Below, piece after piece: positions 1-7,412 of a stretch of 12,207 nucleotides of DNA. The first letter of the stretch is position 1; the number at the start of each line of letters is the position of its first letter. The notes below the pieces were generated by a model, which was not told the DNA's origin, made no database searches, and worked only from the letters and a program-made list of their open reading frames with translations. The DNA comes from Selenomonas sp. (GTDB taxonomy: Bacteria > Bacillota > Negativicutes > Selenomonadales > Selenomonadaceae). The translations under genes and the position numbers were made by a program. The stretch spans positions 1 through 12,207 of the forward strand of contig DOYB01000065.1 of NCBI GenBank assembly GCA_003518745.1, written 5' to 3'.

Positions 1-2
1 AA

Positions 3-134
3 GATGACGATGATGAAGATGACGAAGATGAAGATGACGATGATGAAGATGACGATGATGAAGATGACGAAGAGTACGAGGATGATGATGAGGGCGACGA
101 TGAAGAGTATGAGGATGAGGATGAGGATGAGGAT
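3..134 (+). repeat. Degenerate GA(T/C/A/G) short tandem repeats within the acidic tail
   Basis: A 15-base unit (GATGACGATGATGAA) occurs at 3-17, 33-47 and 48-62, and a 9-base unit (GATGACGAA) at 18-26 and 63-71. The hexamer GAGGAT is repeated four times in a row at 111-134. All units are multiples of three, so gain or loss by slippage would change tail length without breaking the frame. Confidence 0.7.
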
Positions 135-185
135 GACGATTACGAAGACGATGGTGATGATGGGGATTACGAGGATGATGAATGA
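3..185 (+). CDS. C-terminal acidic tail of an unidentified protein (5' end outside the window)
   Basis: The frame starting at base 3 is open from the left edge and stops at TGA 183-185. It encodes 60 residues, of which 53 are Asp or Glu; the rest are four Tyr (25, 36, 47, 56) and three Gly (31, 51, 54). It contains no start codon, so it must be the end of a longer protein. The GAT/GAC/GAA/GAG codons make the DNA repetitive and open in other frames, but only this frame gives a sensible tail and it ends just before a terminator-like hairpin. Disordered polyacidic C-termini are known in several bacterial proteins; the RNA polymerase delta subunit of Firmicutes is the best-known example and is a possible identity. 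Nothing in the visible part proves it, because the folded domain lies to the left. Confidence 0.6.
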   Translation, partial: DDDDEDDEDEDDDDEDDDDEDDEEYEDDDEGDDEEYEDEDEDEDDDYEDDGDDGDYEDDE

Positions 186-223
186 GCCTCGGATTGGTGT
201 TGCGTAAAGGCAGATAGATGATT

Positions 224-266
224 TTACCCCCAAGGCAGATGCGTTGTTTGTCTGCTTTGGGGGTAA
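224..266. terminator. Hairpin between convergent genes, probable bidirectional terminator
   Basis: Bases 224-239 pair with 251-266 to give a 16-bp stem with one G-T wobble, including a run of five C-G pairs, around an 11-base loop (240-250). It lies in the 97-base gap between the stop of the acidic-tail gene (185) and the stop of the convergent DUF4127 gene (283). The sequence after the stem on the + strand (TTCTATAT) is only moderately T-rich, and the - strand side is poorer, so the hairpin is convincing but classical Rho-independent termination is less so. Shared use by both genes is inferred from position. Confidence 0.7.
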
Positions 267-282
267 TTCTATATCAGGTATT

Positions 283-1887
283 TCATTTCAGCACGATATC
301 ACACTCAAACATTCGGAGCCAAGGATTCTTGACCTTGAAGTCCTTTAGAATGCTGAGACGCGGCAAGTTTTTTTTGGCGAAGTCCCGTGTCAGTTCGGTG
401 TTCCTTTTCTCCGCGAAGGAGAGCTTATCCTTCAGGGAAATATAATATTCAGGTTTGCCGAATCGTCGAACAAGCTCGTTGCCGACGATTGTGCGGACAT
501 TGGCCTGATAGGCCCAGTCGTCCAGATATCGTGTCGCCAGCAGTCTATTCATGCCATCTTTTTTCATTTTTGGCGCTAGCATGCCGGTACCCAGAGCAAA
601 GCCCGTGGAATTGGTTGCCGTGTTCCAGCCGGAATAGGCTTTGAGCTTGAACAAAAGGTCTTTTTTTCGCAACAGATTCATCAACGCGTTATCAGCGCCG
701 TTGTAATACTTTATATCGGCAATACCTACGGGATATCCTTTCTTCACAAGGTTCTCAACCATATCGGCAAAATATTGGGTGTCGGCATCAGCCTTCAGGT
801 CAGGATGGAATTCACTGCCGTCGGGCCAAGGGTTATGGCCGCCCAATGTATTTCCGTTTTTCTCCGTATTTACCAGCAGCACGAAATCTGCCTTGGCCGG
901 ATCAGATACCTTGAGTCCGCCCGCGATGGCAAGGGACGCGTCCAATGAGGCAGAGATTTTCTCATCGGAAAAAGCCGGTACTGTATCGCCGCCCATTCCT
1001 TCATTGTAACCTATATAGACGGAAGGGTGCTTTTTTGTCATGTCATTGACGGCACGTGTAAAAAGCAGGAGATTGAACTCATCTATGCCCGGCATGGACT
1101 GGAATTTCGTCTTAGGCAGGTCGTTTTTCGTCGCGTACGCAAGAATTTCCCGGTTTTCACGATGAGTCTGGCAAAGTGGGGCGTTGTCGTCCCGGCCCAG
1201 AATCAGATAGTCAATTACGCCGTCACGGGCATAATCCATAAGCTTTTTTGTAGCAGAGAGATTCTTGGCCCTGCGGAACGACCAATCCTCCAGATATTCC
1301 GAGGGAATGGTTTTTTTATACCCATCCATTTCCATTTTCTCTTCACGGGAGAGCCGCGTTATTTCCTGCTTGTCCGCAAGAGCCGAATAAAGGAAGAAAT
1401 CTGTGCCGTATTTTCCGTAATAATCGGGTTCCTCGATATCCCCTTCAGTTCCCTTCGAGGGTGTTCTCATCAAGGAATCGAAGATATAGACTCGAAGGGA
1501 TGGATTGGCCGCGCGGAGCGCCTGAAATTTTTCAAGACGTTCTGTCAGCTTCTCCTGGGAGACATGGTGTTTTCGGGACGGAATCAGTCCGCCGTAAAGC
1601 ATGGAGTCGGAGGCGATGACAGCGTAGCGGGCATCCGGAGCATTTTTTTCCAGCCATTGCCATAGCTCGTCGGGATGTCCATCACTGGTGGCATTGCTTA
1701 GAAGTTCTTGGGGCGGTACAATCATTTTATAGCCTGCCTGCCGCAGCACATCCACTGTCTGCTGATAGGAAATTGGCCTGTCATCGTGGGGAATAAATAA
1801 AATTCTTTCAGCCGCGGCACCGGCGACGGATGGCAGTATAAAGAACATTGACAGAATAAAAGAGAACAGTCTTTTTATGAAGCGCAT
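283..1887 (-). CDS. Secreted DUF4127 family protein
   Basis: This 534-residue protein has a clear signal peptide: basic start (MRFIKR), hydrophobic core at about 7-21, then a small-residue AGAAA stretch at 22-26, so it is likely exported. The mature part begins with the family hallmark PHDDRP at 33-38, followed by SDSMLYGGLIPSR at 93-105 and, later, GRDDNAPL and a YNEGMGGDT segment. These match my memory of the DUF4127 family, whose members in Firmicutes have about this length. Its biochemical function is unknown to me. The conserved Asp, His and Arg residues would suit a metal- or phosphate-dependent enzyme, but that is speculation. The start ATG (complement of 1885-1887) has AGAAAGGA upstream on the - strand, and a promoter lies at 1928-1957. 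The gene is transcribed away from pepD. Confidence 0.8.
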   Translation of the reverse strand: MRFIKRLFSFILSMFFILPSVAGAAAERILFIPHDDRPISYQQTVDVLRQAGYKMIVPPQELLSNATSDGHPDELWQWLEKNAPDARYAVIASDSMLYGGLIPSRKHHVSQEKLTERLEKFQALRAANPSLRVYIFDSLMRTPSKGTEGDIEEPDYYGKYGTDFFLYSALADKQEITRLSREEKMEMDGYKKTIPSEYLEDWSFRRAKNLSATKKLMDYARDGVIDYLILGRDDNAPLCQTHRENREILAYATKNDLPKTKFQSMPGIDEFNLLLFTRAVNDMTKKHPSVYIGYNEGMGGDTVPAFSDEKISASLDASLAIAGGLKVSDPAKADFVLLVNTEKNGNTLGGHNPWPDGSEFHPDLKADADTQYFADMVENLVKKGYPVGIADIKYYNGADNALMNLLRKKDLLFKLKAYSGWNTATNSTGFALGTGMLAPKMKKDGMNRLLATRYLDDWAYQANVRTIVGNELVRRFGKPEYYISLKDKLSFAEKRNTELTRDFAKKNLPRLSILKDFKVKNPWLRMFECDIVLK

Positions 1888-1927
1888 AGATAGCTATTCC
1901 TTTCTAAGTGTGAACTGCAATATACCG

Positions 1928-1957
1928 ATTATATCACAGCATGGAAATCCTTGTGAA
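1928..1957 (-). promoter_or_regulatory. Sigma-70-type promoter for the DUF4127 gene
   Basis: Read on the - strand, TATAAT (complement of 1928-1933, perfect -10) lies 18 bases downstream of TTCACA (complement of 1952-1957, five of six matches to TTGACA). The -10 box is about 40 bases upstream of the DUF4127 start codon. Found by eye only. Confidence 0.55.
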
Positions 1958-2046
1958 GACAGGCACAGTATTATCTATAGCCTGCGTGGGCGTTTGAAAA
2001 TGGTAATTTGAGTGAAATCCAATTGAAAAATTTTTTGAGGAAAATT

Positions 2047-2075
2047 TTTACATTTTTTTTGTAGTGGTGTAATAT
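2047..2075 (+). promoter_or_regulatory. Promoter for pepD, in AT-rich DNA
   Basis: TTTACA at 2047-2052 (five of six to the -35 consensus) is followed by TGGTGTAAT at 2065-2073, an extended -10 (TGnTATAAT with one mismatch) at a short 15-base spacing. The overlapping TAATAT at 2070-2075 has a 17-base spacing but a weaker match. The DNA upstream (about 2005-2060) is rich in A and T runs and could act as an UP element. Either reading puts the transcript start near 2080, downstream of the ATG at 2074, which favours the start at 2104. No T-box consensus or attenuator hairpin was seen in the 1888-2103 intergenic region. Confidence 0.45.
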
Positions 2076-2085
2076 GGAAGTGTTT

Positions 2086-2106
2086 GAAAGGATGTGGATT
2101 GATATG
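2086..2106 (+). promoter_or_regulatory. Ribosome binding site that decides the pepD start
   Basis: GAAAGGATGTG at 2086-2096 aligns with the anti-Shine-Dalgarno core (AAAGGAGGTG with one mismatch) and sits before ATG 2104-2106. The earlier in-frame ATGs at 2074 and 2092 have no comparable site at a suitable distance; 2092 overlaps this one. Confidence 0.55.
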
Positions 2107-3561
2107 CGCAGTGAAATAGATAAGGATATTGTATTGGAAGGCGTCTTGGATGAATTTGGGAAACTGGCGGAAATTCCTAGGATGTCGGGTCACGAAAAGG
2201 CAGTGAGTGATTTCCTTATGGATTATCTGAAGGGACTGGGGTTCCAAGTCGTGCAGGATGACGTGTTCAATATCATTGTGGACAAGCCGGCCACCAAAGG
2301 TATGGAGCAGGCTCCTCTTACTATCCTCCAGTCCCATATGGACATGGTGTGTGTGGCTGATGAAGGCCGCCCCTTCGACCCATTGAAGGATTCAATTCGT
2401 TTGATAAGGGATGATGAATATCTACGTGCGGATGGTACCAGCCTTGGCGCTGATGATGGTATAGGAGTCGCGGAAATAATCTATATCCTTAAGAATTGTG
2501 AGAAGCATGGTCCCCTCAGAGCTATCCTTACCGTGGACGAGGAGCGAGGAATGACAGGGGCAGAGCATCTGGATAAGAAGTATCTGGCAGATGGGAAATT
2601 CCTCATTAACTGCGATTCTGAGAACTATGATGAGCTCACCATCGGATGCGCGGGGAATGTCACAATCGAGTTTTCTAAGTCATTGTCCTTTGAGAAACCG
2701 TCCTGCGGGAATGCTTATAGGATAGAGTGGAGGGGGCTGTGTGGCGGCCATTCAGGTGAACGAATCGGGGATGGCAGGGCTAACGCGATACGCCTCATGG
2801 CACAGACCCTGACGGAGCTTCAGAAGCTGGGCAGAATTGAACTTTCGGCTTTCAAGGGAGGAAAGGCCTATAATGCCATACCGGACAGCGCGGAGGCCGT
2901 TATTGTGACGGATATAGGCAAGGAGGCTATGGAAGCTTGTCTCGCCCGTTGCAGGGAAACAATGGGCAGCATATATGGGGATGTGGAGACTAAGGGAGTT
3001 CTGTCCGGAGTGGAAACCGAAATGCCGGAAAAGGTCATGTCACGGAATGACTGCCACAGCAGTCTGCAGCTTATGACGCTGATTCATTCAGGCGTGTACG
3101 CAATGTCCAATTCTGTTCCGGGACTTGTGGAGACCTCTGCCAATATGGGAGTTGCCAGGACTGAGGAAGGAAAGCTGAAGCTTTGTGTATTGCCTCGCTC
3201 CGCGGTGGATGGCAAGCTCGAGGAGTTCTGCGACATGGCTGGGAGCCTTGGGGAGCTTACGGGCTTCGAGGTGACTCATACACCCATTATTCCTGGGTGG
3301 AAGGAGCGCTCAAACAGCAAGCTTGCGGATATAATGAAGCAGATATTCGAAAGCCGGAACCATATCCCCATGAAGGTTGGGGCGATTCACGCGGCAGTGG
3401 AGTGCGGATGGCATTATAGCAAGAATCCCGATTTGGATATCGTTTCCATTGGTGTTACAACCGTGGATATCCATAGTCCCAGGGAGCGAGTCCTGCTAAA
3501 AACCATACGTCCTCAGGTGGAGCTAATACAGGATACATTAGCTGAAATAGGTGAAATGTGA
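2104..3561 (+). CDS. pepD: Xaa-His dipeptidase (aminoacyl-histidine dipeptidase, carnosinase-like)
   Basis: PepD is a cytosolic M20-family zinc dipeptidase that cleaves Xaa-His dipeptides such as carnosine, releasing free histidine. From ATG 2104 the protein has 485 residues, the usual family length. Visible motifs are SHMDMV with metal ligand H78, GADDGIGVAE with bridging D117, TVDEERG with catalytic and ligand Glu at 146-147, INCDSE with D171, and near the end VDIHSPRE with H457. These positions are within a few residues of the E. coli PepD ligands as I recall them, which also supports this start; ATG 2074 would add ten residues. GGHSGERIGDGRANAI, in the middle, belongs to the dimerisation (lid) region. 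It ends 74 bases before hisZ with no obvious terminator, so read-through into the his operon is possible and would link histidine salvage to synthesis. Confidence 0.92.
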   Translation: MRSEIDKDIVLEGVLDEFGKLAEIPRMSGHEKAVSDFLMDYLKGLGFQVVQDDVFNIIVDKPATKGMEQAPLTILQSHMDMVCVADEGRPFDPLKDSIRLIRDDEYLRADGTSLGADDGIGVAEIIYILKNCEKHGPLRAILTVDEERGMTGAEHLDKKYLADGKFLINCDSENYDELTIGCAGNVTIEFSKSLSFEKPSCGNAYRIEWRGLCGGHSGERIGDGRANAIRLMAQTLTELQKLGRIELSAFKGGKAYNAIPDSAEAVIVTDIGKEAMEACLARCRETMGSIYGDVETKGVLSGVETEMPEKVMSRNDCHSSLQLMTLIHSGVYAMSNSVPGLVETSANMGVARTEEGKLKLCVLPRSAVDGKLEEFCDMAGSLGELTGFEVTHTPIIPGWKERSNSKLADIMKQIFESRNHIPMKVGAIHAAVECGWHYSKNPDLDIVSIGVTTVDIHSPRERVLLKTIRPQVELIQDTLAEIGEM

Positions 3562-3588
3562 TATCGGGGCTTTTCTTTTGTTCGATTG

Positions 3589-3599
3589 TGCTATAGAAT
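3589..3599 (+). promoter_or_regulatory. Possible extended -10 promoter of the his operon
   Basis: TGCTATAGAAT in the 74-base pepD-hisZ gap resembles an extended -10 element, about 37 bases before the hisZ ATG. I could not find a good -35 partner, so it may be weak or false, and the operon may instead depend on transcription from pepD. The gap has no room for a T-box and no histidine-rich leader peptide. Confidence 0.25.
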
Positions 3600-3635
3600 T
3601 AGGTTTGTTGGATAGAGAGAAGGGAAAGGCAGAAT

Positions 3636-4820
3636 ATGAAACAAAAGTCGACAATACTTGAAATACCATATGGAACAAGGGATTTTCTTCCTGAAGAAGC
3701 AGCAGCCAAGAGATGTGTGGAGCATCGTCTTTCCAAATTGTTCGCAGGCTGGGGCTATGAGGAAGTGGTAACACCAACGCTGGAATATTTGGATACTCTG
3801 ACGATGGACAGCGTGCGATCCTTGGAGTCAAGGATGTTTAAGCTGTTTGACCGGGATAACCGTACCCTCGCGCTTCGTCACGAGATGACTACGCCCATCG
3901 CGAGACTGGCAGCCAGCCGCTTGCGGGAGCATGCAATGCCCATGAAGCTGTCCTATATCAGCAGTGTCTTTCGATATGAGCAGACGCAGACGGGACGCCA
4001 GTGTGAATTCTACCAGGCAGGTGTAGAGCTGATGGGCGAGGGGGCTGCCGCTGCTGACGCGGAGGTTATTGCCTTGGCGGTGGAGGGACTTCGTTCCTCA
4101 GGGCTGAAGAATTTCTCGGTTGGTCTTGGGCAGGTTGACTTTGCCAACGGAGTAATGGAACAGAATCAGCTCAATGCGGATCAGCGTGAAGCGCTGAAGT
4201 CTGCCATGGAACATCATGACATAGTAGGTCTGGAGGCTCTGGTGGACTCCATCGGCCTTCAACAGCAGGCCGCCGATACACTGAAGGCCATACCAAAGCT
4301 TCACGGAGGTAAGGACGTACTGGAACGCGCCTATAGTATGGCGCTCAGTGAGCAGAGCAGGAGAGCCTTGGATAATCTGTCGGAAATCTACAGATTGCTG
4401 GAAAGCTACGGTGTGGCAGATTACGTTACCTTTGATTTGGGTATCATAAGGGATTTCAGCTATTATACGGGAATGGTTTTCGAGATTTATACACCGGGGC
4501 TCGGTTTCCCGCTTTGCGGCGGAGGCCGTTACGATCATATGCTTTCGGATTTCGGTATGGCTTGCCCGGCCACAGGCTTCGCCCTCGGTATCGAGAGGAT
4601 TCTGCTGGCGCTGAAGCGGCAGCAGCTTGAGCAGCCCATGCAGCCCAGGGATATTTATGTGGGCTATGCGCCAGGCAAGGCAGATGAAGCGGTGCGTACA
4701 GCCATGACATTGCGTAAGGAGGGCAAGTCTGTGGAGCTGGCTCTTTGTCCTCAGACGGAGGCGGAAGCGAAGAAGCTTCAGGATATTAAGGGCTATCGTG
4801 AATTGAGATACATTTCATGA
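3636..4820 (+). CDS. hisZ: ATP phosphoribosyltransferase regulatory subunit HisZ
   Basis: HisZ is a catalytically dead paralogue of histidyl-tRNA synthetase that forms a complex with short HisG, needed for its activity and for feedback inhibition by histidine. The 394 residues follow the class II synthetase core: IPYGTRDFLPEEA at the N-terminus, LALRHEMTTPIARL around residues 78-91, the motif 2 region FRYEQTQTGRQCEFYQAG (about 111-128), FDLGIIRDFSYYTG (about 266-279), GGGRYD (about 295-300) and motif 3 GFALGIERILLAL (about 313-326). Only a short tail follows, with no full anticodon-binding domain, which with its place next to a short HisG separates it from true HisRS. A purine-rich site (GAAGGGAAAGG) precedes the ATG. 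Its stop overlaps the next start in ATGA (4817-4820), implying translational coupling. Confidence 0.95.
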   Translation: MKQKSTILEIPYGTRDFLPEEAAAKRCVEHRLSKLFAGWGYEEVVTPTLEYLDTLTMDSVRSLESRMFKLFDRDNRTLALRHEMTTPIARLAASRLREHAMPMKLSYISSVFRYEQTQTGRQCEFYQAGVELMGEGAAAADAEVIALAVEGLRSSGLKNFSVGLGQVDFANGVMEQNQLNADQREALKSAMEHHDIVGLEALVDSIGLQQQAADTLKAIPKLHGGKDVLERAYSMALSEQSRRALDNLSEIYRLLESYGVADYVTFDLGIIRDFSYYTGMVFEIYTPGLGFPLCGGGRYDHMLSDFGMACPATGFALGIERILLALKRQQLEQPMQPRDIYVGYAPGKADEAVRTAMTLRKEGKSVELALCPQTEAEAKKLQDIKGYRELRYIS

Positions 4821-5344
4821 ATCAGCGTGTGAATCAGTTCTTCAGGGCGATTACCGCTAAACTTGGAGAGGAGGATCATGCCTTTATTGGCAGGTACCTT
4901 TCACCTGATGAGGCGGAGCTGTTTTTTGGAATGCATGTCGCAGACCAATATCATGCACTGAAGGTTGCCTATACTGCGGGGGATTTTGCCTCCGAAGGCA
5001 ATTTGCAGGTGGATCAGGACCTCCTTATTCGAGGGGCATTGCTCCACGACATAGGCAGGAAAAAGGGGGATCTGGATATACTTGGAAAGGTGTTTTCGGT
5101 TCTGATGGATGCTGTTTTCCCATATACCTCGAGAAAACTGGCCTGTGAAGGCAATAAGGGGCCTTTTGGAAGGCTGAGACACATGATGTTCGTATATTAT
5201 AATCATCCGAAAATAGGAGCAGATATCCTACGCGGAAAGGGTCTACGCAGGGAGGCTGAAATGGCGGAAAAACACCATATGCCCGAGGCGGTGGATGACT
5301 CTTGGGAGCTTCGTTTGCTCCGGCGCGCGGATGAATTGAATTAG
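4817..5344 (+). CDS. HD-domain metal-dependent phosphohydrolase in the his operon
   Basis: This 175-residue soluble protein has no signal peptide or membrane segment. It carries a complete HD-superfamily metal site: H46, the HDIG-like motif LLHDIGR with H77 and D78, H130 in NHPKIGADIL, H153-H154, and D172 in RRADEL at the C-terminus. This set suggests an active, probably binuclear phosphohydrolase. Its substrate cannot be read from sequence; HD enzymes act on nucleotides, cyclic dinucleotides, (p)ppGpp and simple phosphomonoesters. The four-base overlap with hisZ and the 19-base gap to hisG place it firmly inside the operon. Because no histidinol-phosphate phosphatase is visible and HisB here lacks that domain, this protein is a candidate for the step; a regulatory nucleotidase is the main alternative. 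It is too short and lacks the motifs for an HD-GYP or RelA/SpoT protein. Confidence 0.85.
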   Translation: MNQRVNQFFRAITAKLGEEDHAFIGRYLSPDEAELFFGMHVADQYHALKVAYTAGDFASEGNLQVDQDLLIRGALLHDIGRKKGDLDILGKVFSVLMDAVFPYTSRKLACEGNKGPFGRLRHMMFVYYNHPKIGADILRGKGLRREAEMAEKHHMPEAVDDSWELRLLRRADELN

Positions 5345-5363
5345 AAGGTTTCGGAGGAATTCT

Positions 5364-6011
5364 ATGAACGCGGATAATATGGAATATTTGACCATAGCAC
5401 TGCCAAAGGGAAAGCTGTTCAAGCTTTCCATGGATCTGTTTTCCCAGATTGGCTATACGGCAGAGGGCTTGACGGAGAAATCAAGGAAGCTGGTCATCAC
5501 CAATGAGGAAAAGAAGCTTAAATTCATAATAACCAAGACTGCTGACGTTCCCACTTATGTGGAGTATGGCGCGGCGGACATAGGCATTATCGGTAAAGAT
5601 GTGCTCATGGAGTCCGGCAAGGATGTATATGAGCTTTTGGATATGGGCTTCGGAAAGTGCCATCTGATGATGGCTGTGCCGAAATCACAGCGCAGGGAGA
5701 AGCTGACGGACTATGCCAATACCCGTGTGGCCACTAAGTTCCCGCATATTGCGGAAAGCTTCTTCAATGCTAACGGTATGCAGATGGAATATATAAAACT
5801 CAATGGTTCCATTGAGCTTGGGCCTATAGTGGGGCTTTCAGAGAGCATAGTGGATATCGTGGAAACGGGAACCACTCTGAAGGAGAACGACCTGGAGGAA
5901 ATAGCTCATATCATGGACGCTACAGCGCGGCTCATTTCCAACAGGGTGAGCTTCAAGTTGAAGTTTGACCGTATCAATGCAATGGTTGAGGATTTGAAAC
6001 GCCTTTTGTAG
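5364..6011 (+). CDS. hisG: ATP phosphoribosyltransferase catalytic subunit, short form
   Basis: HisG condenses ATP with PRPP to give N1-(5-phosphoribosyl)-ATP, the first and committed step. At 215 residues it is the short form without the C-terminal histidine-binding domain, consistent with its dependence on HisZ encoded just upstream. It begins TIALPKGKLFKLSMDLF near residue 10, followed by the family segment VEYGAADIGIIGKDVL and the PRPP-binding segment VDIVETGTTLKEN at about 163-175. The chosen ATG has GGAGG at 5353-5357, six bases before it; a second in-frame ATG five codons later lacks such a site. It follows the HD gene by 19 bases, and 60 bases separate it from hisD. Confidence 0.96.
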   Translation: MNADNMEYLTIALPKGKLFKLSMDLFSQIGYTAEGLTEKSRKLVITNEEKKLKFIITKTADVPTYVEYGAADIGIIGKDVLMESGKDVYELLDMGFGKCHLMMAVPKSQRREKLTDYANTRVATKFPHIAESFFNANGMQMEYIKLNGSIELGPIVGLSESIVDIVETGTTLKENDLEEIAHIMDATARLISNRVSFKLKFDRINAMVEDLKRLL

Positions 6012-6071
6012 CAGGTTATGCCGGTATTCCCCTCGGCGTGGATTTTGCGGATGTAGAAAGCGGGGCAGGAA

Positions 6072-7409
6072 ATGAGAATTGTCAAGGCAAGGGAAGTAGG
6101 AGAGGGCGGAGTTGAACGCCTTTTGCGGAAAAAAGCATTCGATGAGGTAGAATTGAGTCCCGGTATTCGGGAAGCAAATAAGAAGCTCTTTGGTAGGGAT
6201 ATGACCGCGGCTGAATTGGTTCGTACTATAGTTTCAGAGGTCAGAGAAAAGGGGGACGAGGCGGTTCTCAAATATTCAGGACTCTTTGACGGCGCGGAAT
6301 ACAAGGCTGAGGAACTGTTGGTTTCGGAGGCTGAATACGAGGCCGCGGCAGGTGAGGTTGACACTGAGGTAATGGAATCCCTTCGCAGGGCCGCTGAAAA
6401 TGTACGCCGCTATCATCAGGAGCAGAAACCGAACTCATGGATTACCTACAGGGATCATGGCTCTATACTTGGACAATCTGTGATACCATTGGACAGGGTG
6501 GGCATATATGTACCCGGTGGTACCGCGGCCTATCCCTCCTCCGTCATTATGAACGCAGTGCCTGCGGCTGTTGCAGGGGTGAAGGAAATCATTATGATGG
6601 TTCCCCCTAAGAACGGGAAAATCAATCCCTATGTGCTTCTGGCGGCACGAGAGGCCGGAGTCAGCAGAATCTATAAGGTGGGGGGAGCTCAGGCAATCGC
6701 GGCGATGGCCTTCGGTACTGAAACTATTCCGCGGGTGGATAAGATTACCGGGCCGGGAAATATTTTCGTGACTCTTGCGAAGAAAGAGGTTTACGGCCAT
6801 TGTGATATTGATATGCTGGCAGGGCCCAGTGAGATTCTGATTGTAGCTGACGAATCGGCAGATCCTGTTTACACGGCAGCCGATATGCTGAGTCAGGCTG
6901 AACATGACCCGCTTGCCTCCAGCATTGTTATTACCGATTGCGAGGAGCTTGCGAAGCAGGTGGCTGAGGAAGCTGAAAGGCAGCTTGTTGAGCTTCCCAG
7001 ACAGGAAATCGCCAGGGCTTCCATAGAGCGGAATGGTCTTGTAATCGTGGCCGAGGACATGGAGCAGGCTATACATTTTGCCAATGTGTCGGCGCCGGAG
7101 CATATGGAGCTTCTGACAAGGGAACCCTTTAAGCTGCTGCCAAAGGTGCGCCATGCCGGAGCAGTATTCCTCGGAGCCTATTCACCGGAGCCTCTGGGGG
7201 ATTATTTTGCCGGTCCGAATCATGTGCTGCCCACAGGGGGGACGGCAAGATACTATTCAGTTTTGAACGTGGAAACCTTCATGAAGCGTACCAGCATTAT
7301 TTCCTATACTCAGGAGGCGCTGTCAGAGGTAAGCGGAGATATTATCCGGCTTGCGACGACTGAGGGACTGGATGCCCATGCCAATGCAATAAAATTGAGG
7401 AGGATTTAG
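6072..7409 (+). CDS. hisD: Histidinol dehydrogenase
   Basis: HisD oxidises L-histidinol twice with NAD+ to give L-histidine, the last step of the pathway, using one zinc per site. The 445-residue protein is slightly longer than usual at the N-terminus. Its expected zinc ligands are in place: Q275 and H278 in SQAEHD, D377 in LGDYFAGPNH and H436 in DAHANAIKL. The catalytic pair E343-H344 is in SAPEHMEL. NAD-binding segments include GIYVPGGTAAYPSSV and DKITGPGNIFVTLAKK. An in-frame stop at 6054-6056 limits the start; ATG 6072 is the only good codon, although its purine-rich site (GCAGGAA) is very close. Three bases separate its stop from hisC. Confidence 0.96.
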   Translation: MRIVKAREVGEGGVERLLRKKAFDEVELSPGIREANKKLFGRDMTAAELVRTIVSEVREKGDEAVLKYSGLFDGAEYKAEELLVSEAEYEAAAGEVDTEVMESLRRAAENVRRYHQEQKPNSWITYRDHGSILGQSVIPLDRVGIYVPGGTAAYPSSVIMNAVPAAVAGVKEIIMMVPPKNGKINPYVLLAAREAGVSRIYKVGGAQAIAAMAFGTETIPRVDKITGPGNIFVTLAKKEVYGHCDIDMLAGPSEILIVADESADPVYTAADMLSQAEHDPLASSIVITDCEELAKQVAEEAERQLVELPRQEIARASIERNGLVIVAEDMEQAIHFANVSAPEHMELLTREPFKLLPKVRHAGAVFLGAYSPEPLGDYFAGPNHVLPTGGTARYYSVLNVETFMKRTSIISYTQEALSEVSGDIIRLATTEGLDAHANAIKLRRI

Positions 7410-7412
7410 CCG

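Noticed and set aside
111..134. Repeats at the left edge as a CRISPR array
   Set aside because: The units are 6 to 15 bases, contiguous, without spacers, and explained by acidic codons.
4..207. A Met/Lys/Thr-rich open frame across the repeats at the left edge
   Set aside because: It is a frame-shifted reading of the GAT/GAC/GAA repeats (ATG AAG ATG ACG) with no biological plausibility; the acidic frame fits better.
1027..1665. A 212-codon open frame on the + strand opposite the DUF4127 gene
   Set aside because: It lies wholly antisense to a well-supported gene with a signal peptide and family motifs, shows no recognisable domain and has no convincing ribosome binding site.
2074..2103. The upstream pepD start at ATG 2074
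   Set aside because: It overlaps the likely -10 box and has no ribosome binding site, and the longer protein would fit the family ligand positions less well. It is not fully excluded.
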